This document shows, piece after piece, positions 23,225 through 34,492 of a stretch of DNA of 64,000 nucleotides (position 1 is its first letter; every line of letters starts with the position of its first letter). The stretch is from the NCBI RefSeq assembly GCF_003265705.1, contig NW_020313005.1, positions 22,822,525-22,886,524 of the forward strand, written 5' to 3'. A model generated the notes under the pieces. That model ran no database searches. It saw only the letters and a program-made list of their open reading frames with translations, and was not told the origin of the DNA. This DNA comes from Callorhinus ursinus (Eukaryota > Chordata > Mammalia > Carnivora > Otariidae). The translations under genes and the position numbers were made by a program.

Positions 23225-23420
23225 ATAATTTAATAACTATAATTAATCTTCACAAGAATCCCATGAAATGGTCTCTATTATTTCCTCCATATTACATACG
23301 AGAGAACTGAGCAGAGAGGTTAAGTGACTTACCGAAGGTCACACAGCTAGTTAAGAGATGGAGCCTAGGTTTGAATCAAGGCAGTCTAGCTCCAGAGCCC
23401 TGCTTTGGTTACACAAAGGT
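23225..23420 (-). mobile_element. MIR SINE, antisense
   Basis: 'aggttaagtgacttaccgaaggtcacacagctagttaagagatggagcctaggtttgaatcaaggcagtctagctccagagccc' is MIR on the minus strand, including the tRNA-like head. Confidence 0.9.
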
Positions 23421-23460
23421 ATCTTTAGCTTTTTGGTGTTTAGGAATTTAGAAGCCACCA

Positions 23461-23849
23461 ATCAGAATGTCCACCTAGGTTCATTTATTTAATAAATATT
23501 TCTCAAATGTCTATTCTGTTTCTGGGAACTGGAGATAATGCGGTAGGAACAAATATCCCTGCCTTCATGAAAGTTACATTCTGATGGGAAGGGGGGGCGG
23601 AGAGGATAATAAACAAAGCAAGCAACGGATCTGATAGGTTAGATCATAAGTGCTTTGGAGGCCAGAAAGAGGCTTGGAGGGTCTTGTGGGTGGTGGTGTA
23701 ATTTCATAAAGGTGGTCAACAAAGGCTCTGCTGAAAAGGTGACACAGAAGTAAAGGTCTGAAGACACTGACCAGGCCATGGAGACACTTGGGGGAAAAGC
23801 ATCCCAGGCAGAGAGAGGAGCAGTGCAGAGGCCCTCAAGAGGGTTGTGG
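23461..23849 (-). mobile_element. L2 3' part, antisense
   Basis: 'ttcatttatttaataaatatttctc', 'ctgccttcatgaaagttacattctgatggg', and 'gaaaagcatcccaggcagagagaggagcagtgcagaggccc' are the reverse complement of the L2 3' region. It is cut by the Can-SINE that follows. Confidence 0.85.
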
Positions 23850-24061
23850 GGGGAGCGCCTGGGTGGTGTGGTCGGTTAAGCATCCGACTCTTGGTTTTGG
23901 CTCAGGTCCTGATCTCAGAGTGGTGAGATCAAGCCCGAAACCTGGCTCTATGCTCAGCAAGGAATCTGCTTAAGACTTTCTCTCCCTCTCCCTTTGCCCC
24001 TCCCCGCCCATGCTCACTCACTCTGTCTCTCTCTCAAATAAATCTTAAAAAAAAAAAAAAA
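23850..24061 (+). mobile_element. Can-SINE, plus strand, inside an L2
   Basis: The head GCGCCTGGGTGGTGTGGTCG, middle CATCCGACTCTTGGTTTTGGCTCAGG, CT-rich part and AAATAAATC tail with a long A-run are typical. The box A region reads GTGGTGTGG in place of GTGGCTCAG, so the promoter is probably damaged. I saw no clear target-site duplication. Confidence 0.93.
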
Positions 24062-25139
24062 AGTTTTGTTGGCTGAAGTTCTCTTATGCTTTTGAACCTG
24101 TTCTTTCAGCGAAATACCTGGCCTGGCATCTGCAAGATGTCTTTTTCTTATATTTCAGGGTGTTATGTGCCATTGGAAATGACCTTCTGTTTCAATTTCC
24201 TCTCTATTGCAGCCAAAACAAAGTGCTGGGAAAACTATGATATTCTTTGGTGAAAAGACTCATAACTATATTTGACACAGATAATGATTTGATAAAATAC
24301 AGACAGCCCCCCCTCCCCCCCACAGGAGGTAGCACCCTGTTGAGGTCATCTTTGGCAGATACAGGAGACACAGGAGCTCATGCTCACTCACCATGTCTGT
24401 CAGTACGGGGTCTGGGGAAAGAGTTCGAGGGACATTTCTAGCTGGAAAAGAGGTGGTTTTACATTTTGACCAAGTCGAAATTCAACTGCCCCCAACACTA
24501 TAGTCATGGTCGCACCATTTCCTGATGGATTCTTCCATTGATTGTGTGCCAGGCCCCATGTGGATTGATACACATGCATGAGAGAGGAGCCTGTGTTGGA
24601 ATAAAACAAGGGAATTCAAGATTCCTTCATAGATTTCCTTCCTCTTCCCATAAGGTGTCCAAGTGATGAACCTTTCTTCATGCATTTCCTCTGTCAAATA
24701 GAATAACTCAGAAGCAGATTTGGGGTTCAGCTAAACCACTCTGACTCTCTTGCACAGATCTCAGAAGGGTAGAGCAGGCCACAGTGAGGCAGATGGGCTG
24801 GAAGGAAGCCAAGTGTAGCTGCATCTGGGGGGATACCCTGGAGGGCTTCACGGTCTGAAGGGATTGTAAACTTCAGGATCTCATTTGTTTTATAATGTGT
24901 GCAGTGCACATCTCTTTTTTAATACTCTTCCTGATTATTGGTGAATATAATGCTCCCCAAAGTGCTAAAAACAGTGAAAGGAAATGATATCTGATTCCGG
25001 GAGCAAGAGAATCCCCATAAACTTATCTGTTGGAAGGAGAGCCAACTTACTGGTCAAGGCAGAAAAATCATTATTCAGGTCCTTGCCATCATGTAGGGTC
25101 TACAACTTGCCACTTTGGGGGTAATCTTGCTGTGAATAC
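24062..25139. other. Unique non-coding stretch
   Basis: No repeat or gene was recognised. A C-rich run lies at 24308-24322. Confidence 0.4.
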
Positions 25140-25200
25140 TACCCTGGCCTGGGCCTCAGTTTCCCTCTACTGATAAAAGACTAAGGATCCCGGGTCTTTC
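25140..25200 (+). mobile_element. Possible MIR fragment
   Basis: 'ctgggcctcagtttccctct', then 'actgataaaagactaagg' resembles the MIR centre. The match is short. Confidence 0.35.
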
Positions 25201-27136
25201 CCCACGCCTCCCTACCTTTTCATGCTTCTCTTTAACAAAATTAACACCACCAGCTAAAAGCACCTCTGTCGCCATGCCTAGCAGGGTAACTTTGATTTCA
25301 GAGCCTGGGACTCACATCTTTGAACCTCCTGCCTCTCCAGTGGTCAGCAAGCAGAAAGAGGGCCTATCAAACAGTCTTCAAAGGAAATAGCATGGGGAGA
25401 AAGAAGGCCAGGGTTTGCAGTGGGAGCATCAAGGGGGAGCAGGGCGCGGCTGGAGCCCACAGCAGTGTAAGTGGAGCCTGGGGCTCTGCCCACCTCCCAG
25501 CCTTGAAGTCGGCCTGGCATTTGGTTTTACAAAGCCTCTGGTTTAGCAGATGAAATGATTTTTGACCTGGAGACCTGAACTGACAACTTTGTGTACAAGC
25601 CCCAAACAGACTGTTTTGTCTTCCTGCCTGCTCTGCTGCACCAGGAATTTTGCACTGGCTGGGTGTGGACAAGGGCCTCCCTGGAGCACTTTGGGGAGTC
25701 CCACTCCCCACTGTAGCCGCTCCCCAGCGCACTCCTTAGCCACCCAGCCTGGACTGACAACCAGCAGATAGGGCTCCGTGTCAGGCCGAGGAGGTGGGTA
25801 ATCACTCCATTTCCTGTATGTCTTTGACGTTTTGTCAAGAGTTCACAGCCAGACGGGCTAGACAATGGGGAGATGCCTTTCAGCACGCGGAATACATGCC
25901 AATCCAGTGCGTGGAATGAGGCTTTCGATATGCTTGCAGGTCACAAGTGGGACAGGTCTGATAAGGCCTCAAAAGAAATACCCTCTCTCCCTACCGTCGG
26001 ATCCCTGAGCAATGAACAGTAAATGCCACACATTGTTTCCTACGCTTTAGAATCCCGGTGAGAAAGAGAATGATGGGAGCACCCGCCTAATGTGTGGCCC
26101 TCAACCGAGTTGATGAATGGCAGTTCTTTAGGGCTGCTTACCCCATGGTACCATTTTGAAAACGAGAAAACAAGGCAGTTGAAAGAAGTTTTGCATTTGT
26201 CTCCCAGGAAGCCAGTATACCTTGTTCAGAGTCTCAGCTAGCAGCCCTTTACTAAAAAACACTAACACCACCTTGCTCCCCCCTTGCCCCCGCACCAGCG
26301 CGTGGCAGTTTATTGGACGCCAAGTCCTGCCTTCCAGGAGAAAACGCTCTGAATCAAGCCTGAATCTCCCTCTGAAAGCTGAGCAGTGTGGCATCAGCAG
26401 ATGTGTGGATGATACAAAGTTGTTGTCTTCAAGATACTTCGTAGACACTAAGCTTCATATTGCCCTTTTTGCCAAAGCAGGGAATGATCCAGACTCCCCC
26501 AGATTGTTTTCTCCCCTGAAGCATTGCCACAAATACCCACCTGAAGATGGGTTTTTATGTTACCTACTATTCTTCATCATCTTAACATCATCACCGTCAT
26601 CTATAGCCAATTATTTATTATATATTCTAACTATACTGGGAGCTCTCCTAGATACCTTCAGAGAACATTTCACAGTTTCTCTTCTCTGGGGTCTTTGTGT
26701 CTCAGAGGGATAGCACCGATGCTTACAGAGGAAAAGAGAATGTTGCAAATATTGAGTGAACATGGAATGAAAATAGATAAGGCAAAATTAAATATGTGCA
26801 TTATACATACATCCTCCCTTTACCCCTTTTCCCCCAAGCTACAGATGTGCTAAGCAGTGGCAGGGGACAGATTTTCTTGGTCCAAGTAGGAATAATCTTA
26901 AAACAGATGATTTCTTTCCCTGGTGTCAAAGACATATATTTAAAGTCATCGGTGGAAAGCCAACAGCAGCTGAGCTAAGAAGTGTGGCTAGGAAATTATA
27001 AGGAAATATTATTAGGAGTGACCCCCTTATTCATAAAAGATTTCGTGACCGAGTCTGCAATGTTGATGTTGCTCCAGACCTAGTCCTTTTTATTAACTGT
27101 GATATTCCTCCGATTAATCAGTCTGATTGGAGTTGG
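25201..27136. other. Unique non-coding stretch
   Basis: No gene or repeat family was recognised. The 163-codon frame at 26222-26713 shows no family resemblance and is of a length expected by chance. Confidence 0.4.
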
Positions 27137-27194
27137 AAATGCAGTAAATATCAAGGCACGATTTAACCAGCAACAGCAAAATATCAAATAATCA
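27137..27194 (+). repeat. 58-bp direct repeat, copy 1
   Basis: This copy begins AAATGCAGTAAATATCAAGG and matches 27399-27456 at 56 of 58 positions. The only differences are two adjacent bases (GA at 27160-27161 against AC at 27422-27423). Confidence 0.95.
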
Positions 27195-27216
27195 AATCAT
27201 CATAACCCTCCATATC

Positions 27217-27403
27217 AAGGAAGCTGTGTGCTAGTGCTTGCCCAGCTTTCTGTCCACTTCCTAACACACGGCATTATCTTCAGTTTTCTCATTCACCTGC
27301 CCCAATAGATTGTGGATTCGTAAGGAAAAGGAGTATGCCTTTCACTTCCATATCCACAGGAATTAGCTCTTTACCTGACAACTCAGCAAGTACCAAACAA
27401 ATG
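27217..27403 (+). repeat. 187-bp perfect duplicate of 29230-29416
   Basis: By eye alignment all 187 bases equal those at 29230-29416, 2,013 bases downstream and in the same orientation. The copied text is part of an L2-like 3' end. The copy sits between two 58-bp direct repeats, with 22 bases of unassigned filler at 27195-27216. The last five bases (AAATG) are shared with the start of the next 58-bp repeat, so the junction has microhomology. Confidence 0.95.
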
Positions 27404-27456
27404 CAGTAAATATCAAGGCACACTTTAACCAGCAACAGCAAAATATCAAATAATCA
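27399..27456 (+). repeat. 58-bp direct repeat, copy 2
   Basis: See copy 1 at 27137-27194. It starts inside the last five bases of the 187-bp duplicate. Confidence 0.95.
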
Positions 27457-28460
27457 CAGGTGTGGGGGCCTTTTGGCCATAAAAATGCAGATGTTTACCT
27501 TGAATGTTGATTTAAACCACCAAGATTTTGTGCCAAATGAAGCTTGAAATGTATCATCTGAACTACAGTGTCCAACTGATAAAAATAGTCCTAAAAGCTT
27601 AGCCTTTGTATTAAAAAGAGGTTTCAAAAGGGATGTTCCTCTTAAAGCCAGACAATTTGCTCTGTGCCATCTTCATAAAGTCATAGCAAAAGACTTTCAG
27701 GGTCTTATACTCCAGCCTTCTCACAGTGCAAAAATCCCTGCTTGAGCATTACCTCGAGGCCAGATTGGAAATATGCTGCCTACCCAGGGCAGGCCTCTCA
27801 TAGGGTCACCGTGGGGAGGATTGGTTCTGTTCCAGCGTGAACCAAGGGACTGGGCTCATGGTTGGGCACCTACGGCCAATGCAAGCCTACCAAGCAAGAT
27901 GCCCAGATAATCCAATCTCCCTCAAGAGGGTGGAAATATGACTTGGGATATATTGAATTTTCTTTCCTTTAAGACCGTCTTCTTCTATTTCCAGCCGGCA
28001 GCATCCATTGTAATGTTGACCGAATAAGGTGACCCTGTGAAGTGATGGTGGTCCAACGTATCTCATTTTCATAATTGCCAGCCTCCTGCAGTTGCAAACT
28101 TCTGAACATGCCATAAATCCAAGAGACCGAATGACTCTGGGAGCTCGGCAAAGAGGCTACAGCTTTTCTCTTTCCACTGAGGCCAGGATTATGAGTAGTA
28201 ATAAACTCAGCAGTCAAGGTCAGAAACATGATTATAGGGGGAAATGAGAAGAGGGACAGAGAGAGAAAAGCCAGGCCAGAAAAAATGCTCAGCTCTACTT
28301 GCTTTGCTGAGTTTTCAAATTCATTAGCAACCTCAATTATTCAATTCCTCCATTTTAATCTGTAATTAAACACTGCCACAGACACTGTATCTACCAAGGG
28401 TGGAGTTTGAGTGGCCTCCTCTCAATAAGTGTGCAACTATGGTTCTTGCATTGTTAACCC
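27457..28460. other. Unique non-coding stretch
   Basis: No gene or repeat family was recognised. Confidence 0.4.
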
Positions 28461-28511
28461 AGAAAAAAAAGAAAGAAAAACAAATTTTTAAAAAAAGAAA
28501 GAAAAAGAAAA
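28461..28511. repeat. A-rich / (AAAG)n low-complexity tract
   Basis: The tract is nearly all A with interspersed G, resembling an eroded retrotransposon tail. No element body was recognised upstream. Confidence 0.7.
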
Positions 28512-28865
28512 CATGAGTGCATCAACTTCATACCAAATGGTAATTGTAGAGGGATGTTATTTTCCCTCTAAATATAGCAAAGATGACTACAAGGCTTCCA
28601 GCATTTTTCTATAATAATTTCTTAAATCAAAAGCATATTTGCCAATAAGAGGGTGTTTTACCAGAGCTATTCTTTCTCAAATGATTAGACAAGCAAGAAG
28701 CCAACAAGCAGAAGTACAATCTGCTGCTGGGTGAATGATGGTACTATTTTTTGCTTATTTCACAAGGTCAAAGAATCCTGGGCTCCTTTTTTAAAAGATT
28801 ATTATTATTCAAATGAAGGAATGTAGTAAATATAGCAAAGATGTTGGATGGCAGCGTTTTGGTAA
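28512..28865. other. Unique AT-rich stretch
   Basis: A 17-base string (TAAATATAGCAAAGATG) occurs twice, near 28569 and near 28829. Nothing else was recognised. Confidence 0.4.
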
Positions 28866-28884
28866 CCAGATTTGTGTTTATTTA
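28866..28884. repeat. Target-site duplication, left copy
   Basis: CCAGATTTGTGTTTATTTA recurs at 29078-29096 with one mismatch in 19. Confidence 0.85.
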
Positions 28885-29077
28885 TTTATTTTTAAAGATT
28901 TTATTTATTTATTTGACAGAGACACAGAGAGAGAGGGAACACAAGCAGAGGGAGCGGGAGAGGGAGAAGCAGGCTTCCCACTGGGCAGGGAGCCCGATGC
29001 GGGGCTCGATCCCAGGACCCTGGGATCATGACCTGAGCCGAAGGCAGACGCTTAACCACTGAGCCACCGAGGCGCCC
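28885..29077 (-). mobile_element. Can-SINE, minus strand, full length
   Basis: On the minus strand the element runs from GGCGCCTCGGTGGCTCAGTG through GCGTCTGCCTTCGGCTCAGG and a CT-rich part to an AAATAAATAAA tail. A 19-bp target-site duplication with one mismatch flanks it. The CTGCCTTCGGCTCAGG middle is the form common in arctoid carnivores. It appears to be one of the younger SINEs here. Confidence 0.96.
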
Positions 29078-29096
29078 CCAGATCTGTGTTTATTTA
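29078..29096. repeat. Target-site duplication, right copy
   Basis: This matches 28866-28884 at 18 of 19 bases. Confidence 0.85.
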
Positions 29097-29229
29097 AAGC
29101 AGAGAGAGGGAAGTCACATCCCCATATCCTCCAAAAGAACTGTGATTCAAACACAGGTTGGAGGAAAATAGAACACCAAATTGCAGCTCTTCTGTGATGA
29201 GAACTAGATTTTTCCATACAGAATATCGG

Positions 29230-29435
29230 AAGGAAGCTGTGTGCTAGTGCTTGCCCAGCTTTCTGTCCACTTCCTAACACACGGCATTATCTTCAGTTTT
29301 CTCATTCACCTGCCCCAATAGATTGTGGATTCGTAAGGAAAAGGAGTATGCCTTTCACTTCCATATCCACAGGAATTAGCTCTTTACCTGACAACTCAGC
29401 AAGTACCAAACAAATGTTTGTTTAAAGAATTTGCC
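29230..29435 (+). mobile_element. L2-like 3' end; source of the 187-bp duplicate
   Basis: The text 'caatagattgtggattcgtaaggaaaagg', 'acaactcagcaagtaccaaacaaatgtttgtttaaag' follows the L2 3' end, which normally ends near AAATGTTTGTTGAATGAA. Because this copy continues past the duplicated part into the expected L2 ending, it is more likely the donor than 27217-27403. Confidence 0.55.
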
Positions 29436-29548
29436 ACAGTAGGGTGGTATAGTTATGAGTAGATTCTCTTAAATTCCCTTTTATAAACTCATTTTATAAG
29501 AAATATGTCCTTTAAAGTGATGAGTAAATCTGCATTATGTAAATACTA

Positions 29549-29568
29549 TGTGTGTGTGTGTGTGTGTG
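29549..29568. repeat. (TG)n microsatellite
   Basis: Ten TG units followed by a CA/CATA stretch. Confidence 0.9.
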
Positions 29569-30164
29569 CACATACATATTTCCAATAGAATAATTCAATC
29601 CAAAGAATCAAACGAAGAGTAAGCCAGAAATTTTAAGCAATGGGAAGGAACCCCTTCTATTCTAGTAAAGACATAAAAGTAGGTTTCATCTGCCAGGAAC
29701 TGAGTCTTGTCAATTATCTAGACCCCTCTACACAGTGGATGCTCCCTTGCCCGTGTCAACCACAGCACTTTAGGTGGGACAGTTGGTTGGCCAATTGTTC
29801 CTTGGCATGTTCCTTGATGGCTCTGTGGGCCTTCCTGACCAAAGAGTGACACCCAAGATCCAGGATGTATTTTGTAGGCCCCAGAGGTGGGGGGTGTTCT
29901 TCACTGAGCTGTGAAAGAAAAGAAGGGGGCCCCAGAGGGTCTGCACCACAGCTCATGAGACATTTCACACTACCATGGGGGTGTCCCAGCAGCCAGCAGG
30001 CAACCAGCAGGGATCACTTTAGCTGTGAACTCTAGGATGCCATCAGTGCCAGGCAAACCCACTGGTTGTTTCTTTGTTTCAAGTAGGACAACAAGGTATG
30101 GGAAGAGTTTGTGCTGGGCACCCTCCAGAGGTGTGCATTTCCCTGAGCCTGTCAAGTGAGAAAA
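29569..30164. other. Unique non-coding stretch
   Basis: No gene or repeat family was recognised. Confidence 0.4.
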
Positions 30165-30230
30165 GGACTTTTTCGATCTCTATCCTTAAGAAGTTTACAG
30201 TTATGTAGGGGAAGATGAATTGAAATTACA
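30165..30230 (-). mobile_element. Possible L2 fragment, antisense
   Basis: 'ctatccttaagaagtttacagttatgtaggggaag' resembles the antisense L2 block 'ctcaaggagcttacagtctagtggggg'. Confidence 0.4.
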
Positions 30231-32895
30231 AATCCACGTTTGGGGCTAGCCATTCTCTTGTCAGCATCATATATGGTGGCTTCAGACACTTAAGTTGTGA
30301 CTTAAATAGGGAGGGCTCAGGTTCAGATGATTGGGTTGGGTATCCAGGGCTTTTAGTGTCATTAAGAGGTTCCCTACAGGGTCATGATTGTCCCCAGCCA
30401 TCCCCCATTCTTTCTCTAGCTACTGTCCTATTTCATTGCTAGATGAACTGTCCCTGGGCTCCTTCTGGCTCTTCACATTGCTTCCCAAGAGAATGGGGCT
30501 GCATTTGCTGAGACCGCACATTTTCCAGACTAGCAACTAACTGTCTCCTCCTCAAGAAGCCGTACCTCCCCAAGGGGAAGGGGACAGCTTCTTGCCGCAA
30601 GGGTGGCAGTGAGTCCTTTGTCAGCTCTGCCCGCAGAAGAGAAAAATGATGAGAGCAGAACACTAAAAAGAATCGGTAACTTGAAGCACTTCCCATATCC
30701 TGGTTTGAGCCAATATCCCGGATCCCGGCTCTTGGTTCCGTACTTTGGTCTTTGACCCTGAGTTCCACATGGAGATTCCTCCAGGTTCCTTTCTTGTCCT
30801 CTCTCTCTCCCAACCTGTCTTCTTTGCCTATACCTTCCAAGAAAAAGCAGTTGCTCAACTTAACTGGTGACTGTTTTGAAAGCGCCTTTAAATAAGTGCA
30901 GTGCATCCCCTCCAACAGAATACCCAGAAAGAGCTCGACAGCTCTGAAGATATACAATCAATACTTCGTCCGAACCATTGATACCCTTGCCCATCACTTA
31001 AATATCATTACAGGAAAGATTTCAACAAGATCACGGCACATTATACTTTAAAGTTTGACTTTAAAGGATGCCTGGGCTTTGCTGAAAGGCATTAGTAATG
31101 GAATTCTTTATCTCTGAGCTTAATTTATTCTAAGGAGAATAAGGCCATTATCTTAAATCTGTTTTTTTTTTTTCCAACAGAGAAAACAGGCCTCAGAAGT
31201 CCAGCACTTATAAAGAAATCATTGTTGAATTACTTTTCTGTTTAACCCTTTGCAGAAGGGAGTGGGAGTGCGTTATTGGAAGATGAATGTGCATTCCGGT
31301 CAGGTCGCCATTGGCAGACTTGCAGTATGCCTTTTTTGGTCATTTCTACGCCTGTGCTTCTCTGCATTTCTTACACGTGAGGACCCTGCAGTCAAGTCAT
31401 TTGTGTAGTTCTGAACCCCCGCTGAATCCACTTCCCCCTTGATCACTGGTGATGGAGGGGTCTTTGGTTGGAAGAACGCAGGGATGGGTAACCAAAGAAG
31501 TCATATTAAGCTACTTGGTATACATCAGGCATGCAAGAACCGTGTGTTTACGCACATGGGAACAGATACACTTGTATTTAGCTCCTTGACTCTGGCAGTG
31601 TGTCTCCACGGTGCAAAACAACTGGTTTGAAGAGCAGAGAAAATGATCTGTCAACTGACTATTCCTTTTACAAAGCACCAGCCACCCGGCAATTAATAGG
31701 ACTATTTGTTGCTTCCCTCTACCAGCGAATATGCATGACTGAAGAGTGGTTCTAACTTTGTAGAAGGAGGTTTGTGCTCTGGGAGAGTCTCTAAGAAGAT
31801 GCTATATGACTACTTCTTCCAGGGCCCCTACTTGCTCATTTTTTCTGTTCTAATATGTAAAACTCAGTCACCAGGTCTCCATGAACACATTCGGTTGGGG
31901 CCGGGTTAGGGGATCACTTGTGAACTAAATCATGTATCCAGGTAACAGACTAGAGACAGCTGCTTCACCAGCCCTAGGTTTCATTGACATCCCTGTTCAG
32001 CCCTTTGCTTGGTAGCACCTTTCCCTACCGCTGCTTCTAGAACCTCAGCCCTAGGATTCTTCTGGATGGATGTGTCAATTGGTGAGAATGGCATGGCTTT
32101 CCAAAGGTTGGAGGTCATCCAGCTTTGGGGAAGTTTTGTCCTTCACTGCATTCTTGCAAATTGGCTAGATGGAGGGAGAAGAGTAGGCACTAATATATTT
32201 CCAGGAACAGGAAGCGTATCAGTGTTCCACATCTGACTTCTAGCTCCTTCCTTTCCTTTGTCAGGATAACACTTTTTTTCTGCTATTAGCAGAGATTTTG
32301 TGCTTAATGGCTACTTGGTCACATGTTCACAAGTGCAAATAACTGATGACCTCCATCTACTCGGCTGTCTTCATGTCTGCAAGGAATGAAAGCCTATAAA
32401 GATTCAGACAGGTTCCTGTTTTGATCAGCATTTCCAGGTGATCATCACACTCAAGTCAAAAATTCAGTGCACTTCCCAAATTAGAGCCATATGTATAGGA
32501 AATCTCCATTTTACAAGAGTATAGTGCATCTGTTGGGTTTTTTTTTTCCCCATCCTGGTGGGTCAGTTAGTTTGTAATTGTCTCTAATTGACCTTCTACC
32601 TTCTGTTAGCCTTTATTACCTGACTCACAGGGAGCTCAGGAACGGGAGAGATTTTCCACCTGCTTTCGAATCCCCTCATCTTAAAGCATCCCTACTGATG
32701 CACAAGATAAGTAGATTCAGAGGACAGTTGAAAAAGGGAGCCTGGTTTGTAGCCATCAGAATCACCATTTATGTTGGCATTTTCTCTGTGTTCTAAGGTA
32801 TGTGCTATTTTTTAAATTGAATGTAAGCTGCAAAGACTCAAGTTAATCGTATTTCTCAGCTTATGGCACATTACCACCCATCTAAGTACTCTCTG
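30231..32895. other. Unique stretch with conserved-looking core
   Basis: The part at 30965-31180 is AT-rich and repeat-free and ends in a strong splice-acceptor-like tract (T-run then CCAACAG, AG at 31179-31180). A 172-codon minus-strand frame at 30439-30957 begins at TTG and is not a known protein. Confidence 0.4.
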
Positions 32896-32899
32896 CTCT

Positions 32900-33530
32900 A
32901 GATTTTTCTACCTTTATCCGTGATCCTCATATCTATGCCCCTTCTCCTTCCCTTCCCGTAGGTAATTGTTCTATGTTTGACATATGTCTTTGAATTTATA
33001 TAAATATATGAACATATGCAAAATATGTAGCATTTTCTGTGTGAAAGATTTTAACTTACCTAAACAACATTACACTACATATATAATTGTTTCTTCTTCC
33101 ACCCAGCCCTGCTTTTAAGAATTGTTCATATGTTTAGACATTTACCCAATTATTGTCTCTAATTGATGTATTTACATAGCTTTATTCAGCCATTCCCTTT
33201 TGATGGATCTCTAGGTTGCTTTTAGTTCCATGCCCCACACTCCCATGAACTTATTTGGGAATTCTGGCATTCATACCTCCAGATAAGATTTCTGGGTCTT
33301 TGGATACCTAATGGCCATTAAGTATTGCCAGGTGTATTCTAAAATAATTGATCAGTTTACATCCTTGCTGTTGGTTCGAGGAGGTGCCCATTTCCCCACG
33401 TGCTTACCAAGCCTTGGCATCGCCCACTTCTCTAATCCTTGCTAACCTAATTGATACGGAACAGTCTTTCATTGTTACTTTCATTTTCCTCATTACTACC
33501 AAATATCATCTGGGAATGCCTGAAATAAAA
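32900..33530 (-). mobile_element. Old L1 (L1ME-type) 3' region, antisense
   Basis: The plus strand reads like the antisense of an L1M 3' region: 'attgttcatatgtttagacatttacccaattattg' near 33120, 'gatctctaggttgcttttagttcc' near 33205, 'ggtgcccatttccccacgtgcttaccaagcc' near 33383, and 'catttt cctcattactaccaa' near 33482. No protein frame survives. Boundaries are approximate. Confidence 0.7.
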
Positions 33531-34460
33531 TGCTGGGCTTTATAAAGCAGCTATTGGAGCTTCCCACCCTGTGTGAGCGGCAGGCCTCCCAAGGACGGCG
33601 CGGATCTTACAGGACTTCGGTGACTCAGTTGCATCCGAGTGGCTTGGACGTCTCGAGTGCCCCCTCCCAATTCCCACGCAGAGGCAGTGAGGTGGCCTCC
33701 CCTTCCCAGCTGCAGCTTGAGGGGTCCTCCATCAGTGGATATGCGCAAACTCACGTGGTTTAACATTTCTGCCAAAGTGGCCCACAAGTGCCATCTTATC
33801 AGAGGATCAATTTTATATCAGAGGGTCATTAAATTCTTTTTCATGAGAATAAAATGGGCTTCTGCCACTGCATGTTGTACCGCCGCTCGCCTGAAACTAG
33901 AGAGGAAATCAAAGTGGAAGAGATTTAACCAAATTATCCATCTTCAGAAAATAAGCTCCACTGCAAATGTATTTTTGATGTAGCATTGTGCAACACAGAG
34001 AGAGGAGAAATAAAAACAGGCTAATGGTCCCGTTACACACAAAGGGGAGGAGGCTGTGACTTTAACCCTCTGTGGACGCTGGGCTTCCTGCTCCTTCCCA
34101 TTGGCAGCCAGGCAGGGGTGGGGTGGGGAGGTTTTGGCCGCATGAAGGACACAGGCCTAAAGCTCCAGAAGGACTGAGGTCCCGTTGATTTGCATGGTCA
34201 TGGGTTGTCTTTTTCCAGAATCAGAGAACATTTGGGGAAGGCTTTTAATCTCCTGTGAGGGTTGGGATACCTGAAGGGGTGGTCCATCCTGAACAGTGTG
34301 ACCTCCCCCGACATTCCATGACTGACCTTCTCACGGGGCAGCCTGGGAAGAACACTCACAGCCTCCCTCCCCCACTGGGTGGGCCTGCAGCCAAATGCCT
34401 ACTCTTTCCAATGGGGCCCAGTGGTCTGCAAACCCAATGTGGCCGGAGGGTTTGTTTTGC
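33531..34460. other. Unique stretch with small CpG cluster
   Basis: Eight CpG dinucleotides lie within 33577-33658, too short for a CpG island. The block at 33765-34000 is repeat-free and conserved-looking. A G-rich tract lies at 34115-34130. Confidence 0.4.
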
Positions 34461-34492
34461 TGGTGGTGGTGGTGGTGGTGGTGGTGGTGGTG
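34461..34492. repeat. (TGG)n trinucleotide repeat
   Basis: Nearly eleven uninterrupted TGG units are present. The chance frames across it would read poly-Gly, poly-Val, poly-Trp or, on the minus strand, poly-His. No gene supports translation. Confidence 0.95.

Noticed and set aside
28569..28846. Repeated 17-base string TAAATATAGCAAAGATG
   Set aside because: No wider alignment surrounds the two copies, so it may be chance in AT-rich sequence.
30439..30957. 172-codon minus-strand open frame
   Set aside because: It begins at TTG rather than ATG, has no recognisable domain, and about five frames of at least 150 codons are expected by chance.
32360..32480. MER5-like phrase TTTCCAGGTGATCATC
   Set aside because: Only a short phrase matches and the order of other MER5 blocks is missing.
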